Positions 7,739 through 12,116 of a stretch of 12,116 nt of DNA are shown here, one piece after another. Origin of the DNA: Oscillospiraceae bacterium (lineage in GTDB: Bacteria; Bacillota; Clostridia; Oscillospirales; Ruminococcaceae); the NCBI GenBank assembly GCA_031285645.1, contig JAITVU010000094.1, positions 1 to 12,116 of the forward strand, written 5' to 3'. The notes under the pieces were generated by a model that saw only the letters and a list, made by a program, of their open reading frames with translations, did no database searches and had not been told where the DNA came from. Made by a program: the position numbers and the translations under genes. The stretch's first letter is position 1, and the number at the start of each line of letters is the position of its first letter.

Positions 7739-10700
7739 ATGAGGAAGAGACGGTTATTTAACGACGGCTGGTGTTTCACAAAGCGCGCGCTGGGAAGCGC
7801 TTATCCGACTGACGGCGCGGGCTTTTCGCCCGTTGAATTGCCGCACGACTGGCTCATTGACGATGCCCGCAACCTCTATGAGACGGGCGAGGGCTGGTAC
7901 CGCAAATCCTTTGAACCGGGCGGGATCGGTGACGGGCATGTGCATCTGCGCTTCGAGGGCGTCTATATGGACTGCACGGTTTATATAAACGCGGTCGAAG
8001 CCTTTGAGTGGAAATACGGCTACAGCACTTTTGAGTTTGACATGACGCCTTTCTTAAAGCCCGGTGTGAACGATATAACCGTCCGTGTGGTGTTTCAGGC
8101 GCCGAACGCGCGCTGGTATTCAGGCGCGGGGATTTACCGCAATGTGTGGCTGATCCGGTACCCGAAACGCCATATCGCCCCGGACGGCGTGTATATAAGC
8201 CCTGTCAGGGGCGCGGACGGCGTTTGGACGGTTGATGTGGACACAGAGCTTGCGGGCGGGGATGCGGGCCTTGAGCTGCGCCACACTATTTTGGACGCCG
8301 CCGGCCGTGCGGTGTGCGTGGGGACAGGAGGCGCCGCGCAGACGCTGACGCCTGAAAACCCGACGGTATGGGATATCGACGCGCCGTATCTCTACACACT
8401 GCGCAGCGAACTGATGGAGGACGGGACTGCTGTGGACAGCGTGGACACGATATTTGGCCTGAGGACCATCGCGTTTGACCCTGAAAACGGTTTCTCGCTC
8501 AACGGCCGGCGCGTGCGCCTGTACGGCGTCTGCCAGCACCACGATTTGGGGGCCCTAGGGGCGGCCGTAAACCGCGCCGCCTTGCGTCGCCAGCTCGAAA
8601 TTTTGCGCGATATGGGCGTCAACGCCATACGCACGGCGCATAACATGCACGCTGTCGAGCTGATGGCGCTCGCGGACGAAATGGGTTTTCTGATCTGTTC
8701 CGAAGCCTTCGACATGTGGGAACACAGGAAATCAGAGTTTGATTATGCGCGCTTTTTCAAAGATTGGGCTGAGCGTGATGTGGCCGCGTGGGTGCGGCGT
8801 GACCGCAACCACCCCAGCGTCATATTGTGGAGCATCGGCAATGAGGTTTACGATACGCACGCCGGTGAACACGGGCAGGAACTGACAAAAATGCTGATGG
8901 ATTATGTGCGCGAACACGATCCTAAAAACCACGCGCCAACCACGTTCGGCTCCAACTACCTGCCCTGGGAAAATACGCAAAAGTGTGCCGATATCATTAA
9001 AATCGTGGGCTATAACTATGCCGAAAAATATTATAACCAGCATCATGCCGAGCACCCCGACTGGGTGATTTACGGCAGCGAAACCGCGTCGACCGTTCAG
9101 AGCCGGGGTATTTACCACTTCCCGCTGTCCCAGTCGCTTCTCTCCGACGACGACGAGCAGTGCTCTTCCCTCGGCAACAGCTCGACAAGCTGGGGCGCCA
9201 AAAGCACCGAAGCCTGCATCTTCAACGACCTCGACGTCCCCTTCTCGGCGGGGCAGTTTATTTGGACGGGCTTCGATTACATCGGTGAGCCCACGCCGTA
9301 CTTCACAAAGAATTCCTACCTCGGCCAGATCGACACGGCGGGCTTTCCCAAAGACGCCTTTTATATCTACAAAGCCGCGTGGACGGATCACAGGAAGCAG
9401 CCCATGGTCCACATCTTCCCCTACTGGGATTTTTCCGAGGGGCAGATGATCGACGTCAGGGTTTGCTCCAACGCGCCCGCCGTCGAGCTGTTTTTTAACG
9501 GCGCGTCGCTCGGGCGGCAGGAACTCGGGTATGACAAGCGGCGTTATATCGCCGATTACATGCTGCCTTACCAAAAAGGAGCGCTCAAGGCTATGGCCTA
9601 TGACGCTGCCGGCGCTGTGATTGCGCAGGATATACGCGCCTCCTTCGGCGACGCTGTCCGTGTGCATATTGAGGCCGACAAAGAAACGGTCAGGGCTGAT
9701 GGCCGCGACCTCGCGTTCCTCACCATCAGCACTGAGGACGCCATAGGCAGGCCCGTCGAGAACGCGAACGCAAGAGTGTCGGTGTCGGTTTCCGGCGCGG
9801 GCCGCCTCATCGGGCTCGATAACGGCGACAGCACGGATTACGATTCCTATAAAGGAACGTCGCGCCGGCTCTTTTCGGGTAAGCTGCTGGCCATTGTCGC
9901 CCCGACTTACGAGGCCGGGCCCATCACAGTCACGGTTGAGTCCACGGGACTTGAAAGCGCGACGATGACGCTTGAGGCCCTGCCCTGTACCGTGGAACCC
10001 GGTGTAAGCGACACGCTTGCCCAAAATAAGCCCTCGATGCCCAATGGCGAAATCCCCGTGCGCAAAATAGAGCTTGTTGCGCAAGGCGGCCTTGAACTCT
10101 CGCCCGAACGCAGGAGTGTTGAGATTAAAGCCCTGATACGCCCCGGAAACGCGACATACCGTGACCTGATCTGGGCCGTAACCAATGCGGCGGGCATTCA
10201 GTCCACCGCCGCGACGATCGAGGCGCGCGGCGACAGCGCCGTCGTCACGGCGCTTGGGGACGGCGCAGTCTGGCTGCGCTGCATGACAAAGAACGGCGGC
10301 GATAAAATAAGCCTGATTGCGCAGCAGCGCCTGACTGTTTCGGGACTCGGCGAAGCGTACCTGAATCCATACGGCTTTATTTCCGGCGGCCTTTACACGG
10401 ATACCAGTGTTGAGCTGACCAACGGCAACGACAGGGGCGTCGCCACACTGCGCGACGGCGTCAGCCACGTCGGTTTCAGGGACGTCGACTTCGGCGACTA
10501 CGGGTCCGATACTATTACGTTGCCGCTATTTCCGCTCCAGCAGGAGCCTTTTCCGCTTGAAATATGGGAGGGCATGCCGGGGGAGGCGGGCAGCGAGCAT
10601 GTCTGCACCGTGACATATAAAAGCGGTATGAAGTGGAACACCTACCAGGAAGAGACCTATAAACTGCCCAGGCGCTTTAAGGGCGTGACGACGATCTGTT

Positions 10701-11113
10701 TTGTGCTGCGCATGAAGGTTCACATCAAGGGCTTTTACTTCGAAAAGCAAAAAGCATGGGCGCGGCTTGCCGCCGGGGCTCATAACGACATCTACGGCGA
10801 TTCCTTCCGTCTTAACGGGGACTGCGTGGAAGGGATCGGCAATAATGTCACGCTCGCGTTTACCGATATGGATTTTTCAGACAGGAAGGTGACGGGGATC
10901 ACAATCCGCGGCCGGACGCCGCTTGCGGGGAACACGGTCCATATCCGTTTTGTCAATGAAGCCGGGGAACTGGCGCAAATGCTTGATTTCCCGCACGCCG
11001 CCGAGTACATGGAGCACACATTCCCCATTGACATTCCGGCCGGCAGCTACGAGGTGCGCTTTATCTTCCTGCCGGGCAGCGATTTTGACTTTGCATGGTT
11101 CCAATTTGAATAA
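7739..11113 (+). CDS. Glycoside hydrolase family 2 (beta-galactosidase-like), 1124 aa
   Basis: This retaining exo-glycosidase most likely removes beta-linked galactose or a related sugar; the exact substrate cannot be read. The order is: sugar-binding jelly roll (about 1-145, with PHDW and GVYMDCTVYIN), Ig-like domain (about 150-245), and TIM barrel (about 246-550). The acid/base is E369 in WSIGNEV and the nucleophile is E448 in YGSETAS. A DUF4982-like Ig module follows (about 555-635), another beta-sandwich (about 640-745), then a linker module (about 775-868). Two tandem domains (about 880-1005 and 1010-1124, the latter ending LPGSDFDFAWF) look like carbohydrate-binding jelly rolls of the CBM6 kind. 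There is no signal peptide, so it should be cytoplasmic and act on imported oligosaccharides. The barrel reads RTAHNMH, where RTSHNP is more usual. Confidence 0.93.
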   Translation: MRKRRLFNDGWCFTKRALGSAYPTDGAGFSPVELPHDWLIDDARNLYETGEGWYRKSFEPGGIGDGHVHLRFEGVYMDCTVYINAVEAFEWKYGYSTFEFDMTPFLKPGVNDITVRVVFQAPNARWYSGAGIYRNVWLIRYPKRHIAPDGVYISPVRGADGVWTVDVDTELAGGDAGLELRHTILDAAGRAVCVGTGGAAQTLTPENPTVWDIDAPYLYTLRSELMEDGTAVDSVDTIFGLRTIAFDPENGFSLNGRRVRLYGVCQHHDLGALGAAVNRAALRRQLEILRDMGVNAIRTAHNMHAVELMALADEMGFLICSEAFDMWEHRKSEFDYARFFKDWAERDVAAWVRRDRNHPSVILWSIGNEVYDTHAGEHGQELTKMLMDYVREHDPKNHAPTTFGSNYLPWENTQKCADIIKIVGYNYAEKYYNQHHAEHPDWVIYGSETASTVQSRGIYHFPLSQSLLSDDDEQCSSLGNSSTSWGAKSTEACIFNDLDVPFSAGQFIWTGFDYIGEPTPYFTKNSYLGQIDTAGFPKDAFYIYKAAWTDHRKQPMVHIFPYWDFSEGQMIDVRVCSNAPAVELFFNGASLGRQELGYDKRRYIADYMLPYQKGALKAMAYDAAGAVIAQDIRASFGDAVRVHIEADKETVRADGRDLAFLTISTEDAIGRPVENANARVSVSVSGAGRLIGLDNGDSTDYDSYKGTSRRLFSGKLLAIVAPTYEAGPITVTVESTGLESATMTLEALPCTVEPGVSDTLAQNKPSMPNGEIPVRKIELVAQGGLELSPERRSVEIKALIRPGNATYRDLIWAVTNAAGIQSTAATIEARGDSAVVTALGDGAVWLRCMTKNGGDKISLIAQQRLTVSGLGEAYLNPYGFISGGLYTDTSVELTNGNDRGVATLRDGVSHVGFRDVDFGDYGSDTITLPLFPLQQEPFPLEIWEGMPGEAGSEHVCTVTYKSGMKWNTYQEETYKLPRRFKGVTTICFVLRMKVHIKGFYFEKQKAWARLAAGAHNDIYGDSFRLNGDCVEGIGNNVTLAFTDMDFSDRKVTGITIRGRTPLAGNTVHIRFVNEAGELAQMLDFPHAAEYMEHTFPIDIPAGSYEVRFIFLPGSDFDFAWFQFE

Positions 11114-11127
11114 AAGGAGCGGTAAAA

Positions 11128-11502
11128 ATGGTACTGGGCGCGATTGTTCTGGATTCAAATGATTCCGAGACCCTCTCGGATTTTTACGCCAGCCTGCTTG
11201 GCTGGACAAAAGAGCGTTACAGCCCGGAATGGGTCATTGTGAAGAGTGATGATGGCGCGGGCACGCCTCTTGTGTTTCAGGAAACAGCCAAATATGAACG
11301 GCCTGTGTGGCCCGCGCAAACCGGCGGCCAGCAACAGATGCTGCATCTGGATTTTTATGTTGACAGTGTTGACGCGGGCGTAGAGCATGCCATTAACTGC
11401 GGCGCGACGCTTTCTGAAGTGCAGCTTGAACGGGACTGGAAAGTTCTGTTGGACCCGGCGGGTCATCCGTTCTGCATTTTGCCCAACAAGGCGCCTGAAT
11501 AA
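11128..11502 (+). CDS. VOC/glyoxalase-fold protein (124 aa)
   Basis: This is a single-domain member of the vicinal oxygen chelate superfamily (glyoxalase/bleomycin-resistance fold). Its length is usual for one that dimerises. Two beta-alpha-beta-beta-beta halves are visible: 3-50 (GAIVLDSND, then FYASLLGW) and 70-117 (MLHLDFYVDSVDAGVEHAINCGA, then LLDPAGHPFCIL). H73 is a candidate metal ligand; the first-half ligand is not clear, so some members of this group may not be enzymes. AGGAG precedes the ATG, which comes 14 nt after the GH2 stop codon, so the two are co-transcribed. The substrate is unknown and the link with sugar hydrolysis is only positional. Confidence 0.85.
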   Translation: MVLGAIVLDSNDSETLSDFYASLLGWTKERYSPEWVIVKSDDGAGTPLVFQETAKYERPVWPAQTGGQQQMLHLDFYVDSVDAGVEHAINCGATLSEVQLERDWKVLLDPAGHPFCILPNKAPE

Positions 11503-11507
11503 ACGCT

Positions 11508-11543
11508 AAAGCGGCCCCGCCTCTATAGAGGCGGGGCCGCTTT
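11508..11543. terminator. Bidirectional terminator between convergent genes
   Basis: AAAGCGGCCCCGCCTC (11508-11523) pairs perfectly over 16 bp with 11528-11543 around a TATA loop. It starts 5 nt past the VOC stop codon and lies about 50 nt past the stop of the leftward AbrB-like gene. The T-run on each side is short (TTT, then T-containing sequence), but the stem is very stable, so it should serve both genes. Confidence 0.85.
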
Positions 11544-11593
11544 GCTTCATGAATTCCGGCTTTCGGCATCATACTGCCACGATCAGTTATGCC

Positions 11594-11860
11594 TTATATG
11601 GTGTTTTGTATGATGTCATTGATCTCCCGAGCCGTTTGCAGGCAGTTTTTACAGATATAATGCGTGTCAACGGGGATGAGCGGCTTGCCTTCGCCGCCGC
11701 ACAGCCAGCAAAGCGGGTGATGCGCTTCAATGATAACAGTCTGGGATGGCGTTAGCGTCACGCACAGCGGCGTGTTTTCCGTCCAGCCGTAGTCGATGAT
11801 GTCAAGGGGCAGAGTGATGCGGCGCTTGCTGTCAAGGCGTCGTATGAGTTTTCCCGGCAT
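11594..11860 (-). CDS. AbrB-like transcription regulator with zinc ribbon (88 aa)
   Basis: The N-terminal half (3-47: KLIRRLDSKRRITLPLDII, then TPSQTVIIEAH) is a swapped-hairpin AbrB/MazE/SpoVT DNA-binding domain. The C-terminal half has CWLC (C51, C54) and CKNC (C70, C73), a small zinc ribbon found in many clostridial AbrB proteins, followed by a short helix. It should bind DNA as a dimer or tetramer and act as a transition-state type regulator; its targets are unknown. The ATG at 11860 is chosen because the AbrB homology begins there and GAGAGG lies 11 nt upstream (11877-11872). A longer in-frame start at 11971 would lie inside the leader terminator hairpin and code for non-homologous sequence. 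Confidence 0.82.
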   Translation of the reverse strand: MPGKLIRRLDSKRRITLPLDIIDYGWTENTPLCVTLTPSQTVIIEAHHPLCWLCGGEGKPLIPVDTHYICKNCLQTAREINDIIQNTI

Positions 11861-11871
11861 GTTTGCATGTT

Positions 11872-11892
11872 CCTCTCTTTTTAAAATAGAGG
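11872..11892 (-). promoter_or_regulatory. Hairpin that could hide the AbrB-gene ribosome binding site
   Basis: On the reverse strand CCTCT (11892-11888) is complementary to AGAGG (11876-11872), which is the Shine-Dalgarno sequence of the regulator gene. The loop is AT-rich (11 nt). It is short, so the effect may be modest. A stronger GC hairpin (11897-11903 with 11914-11920, 7 bp) lies just upstream. Confidence 0.35.
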
Positions 11893-11933
11893 GACAGGGC
11901 GGGTATACGGCGTCCCGCCCGCCCCGAGAGCAA

Positions 11934-11973
11934 CAAAAAAGCATGGCTATGGAATGTGATTCCATGGCCATGC
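11934..11973 (-). terminator. Intrinsic terminator in the AbrB-gene leader (attenuator)
   Basis: On the reverse strand, 11973-11959 pairs with 11955-11941 over 15 bp (one G-U) around a 3-nt loop, and is followed by TTTTTT (11940-11935). It is a strong intrinsic terminator that lies between the leftward promoter at about 12023-12052 and the regulator start codon at 11860. Either it attenuates the regulator gene, or it blocks read-through from beyond the window. Confidence 0.75.
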
Positions 11974-12012
11974 TCGCAACACAGGATTCCCGACCTCACA
12001 CCCGCAAGCGTA

Positions 12013-12041
12013 TTGCAAAATGTGTATAATCGGGCTATAAT
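12013..12041 (+). promoter_or_regulatory. Strong rightward promoter
   Basis: TTGCAA (12013-12018), a 17-nt spacer and a consensus TATAAT (12036-12041). A second TATAAT lies within the spacer (12025-12030). Transcription would start near 12048. The gene it serves lies mostly outside the window. Confidence 0.75.
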
Positions 12042-12052
12042 AATGTTTGCAA
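12023..12052 (-). promoter_or_regulatory. Leftward promoter overlapping the rightward one
   Basis: The reverse strand has TTGCAA (12052-12047), an 18-nt spacer and TATACA (12028-12023); with a 17-nt spacer the -10 reads TTATAC. It would transcribe through the leader terminator to the AbrB-like gene. It occupies the same DNA as the rightward promoter. Confidence 0.5.
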
Positions 12053-12116
12053 GTGTGCAGCCGTAAGGCTGTTGGCATGGAAGGTGTAATCTTCCTGGTC
12101 AGGGGGCAAGGTGTTA
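12048..12116 (+). other. Start of an unidentified rightward transcript
   Basis: Downstream of the strong promoter, CAGCC (12058-12062) pairs with GGCTG (12067-12071) around a GTAA tetraloop, and GGAAG (12079-12083) pairs with CTTCC (12091-12095). An ATG at 12077 opens a frame reading MEGVIFLVRGQGV to the window edge, but it has only a weak ribosome binding site and overlaps the second hairpin. A GTG at 12111 with AGGGGG before it is another option. It may be a structured leader or small RNA; I cannot identify it. Confidence 0.35.

Noticed and set aside
8732..10468. Long leftward open frame (578 aa) opposite the GH2 gene
   Set aside because: It is antisense to a clear GH2 coding sequence and arises from the GC-rich codon pattern. 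It has no recognisable domain or ribosome binding site.
11861..11971. Longer start for the AbrB-like gene at 11971
   Set aside because: The extra 37 codons lie in the terminator and leader hairpins and do not match the AbrB N-terminus, which begins at the 11860 ATG.

Overview
The window looks like a chromosomal segment of a spore-forming, fairly GC-rich Clostridia-type Firmicute. This rests on several signs: a Bacillus-type spore-coat transglutaminase (Tgl), an AbrB-like regulator with a zinc-ribbon tail, strong Shine-Dalgarno sites, intrinsic terminators with U-tails, and a TnpX-type large serine recombinase with its small TnpW companion. The genus cannot be read from the sequence alone.

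Region 1 (1-2430) is the right end of an integrated mobile element that continues beyond the left edge. It is AT-rich up to about 660. It holds the end of an IS5-family insertion sequence (the first 18 codons of its transposase, leftward), a 69-codon orphan ORF, an intrinsic terminator, tnpW and a 569-aa large serine recombinase. The recombinase ends just short of a tRNA-Pro(GGG) gene read leftward, and a long hairpin terminator for that tRNA lies between them.

Region 2 (2431-7320) is read entirely leftward. In transcription order it holds an unrecognised 252-aa protein and tgl, whose stop and start codons overlap; a very long palindromic terminator; then a GLUG-repeat lipoprotein, a CPBP intramembrane protease and tadA, which may form one transcript; then tRNA-Pro(GGG) with its own promoter.

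Region 3 (7321-7738) has no convincing gene. Its last part, 7545-7640, is an almost perfectly base-paired cloverleaf: one 11-bp closing stem and three hairpins of 9, 11 and 10 bp. This is the most striking non-coding structure in the window.

Region 4 (7739-11543) is a rightward two-gene unit: a 1124-aa cytoplasmic glycoside hydrolase family 2 enzyme with accessory beta-sandwich modules, and a small VOC/glyoxalase-fold protein 14 nt downstream. A 16-bp bidirectional terminator ends it.

Region 5 (11594-12116) has a leftward AbrB-like zinc-ribbon regulator whose leader carries an apparent transcription attenuator. A back-to-back pair of promoters with TTGCAA -35 boxes on both strands also drives an unidentified rightward transcript that leaves the window.
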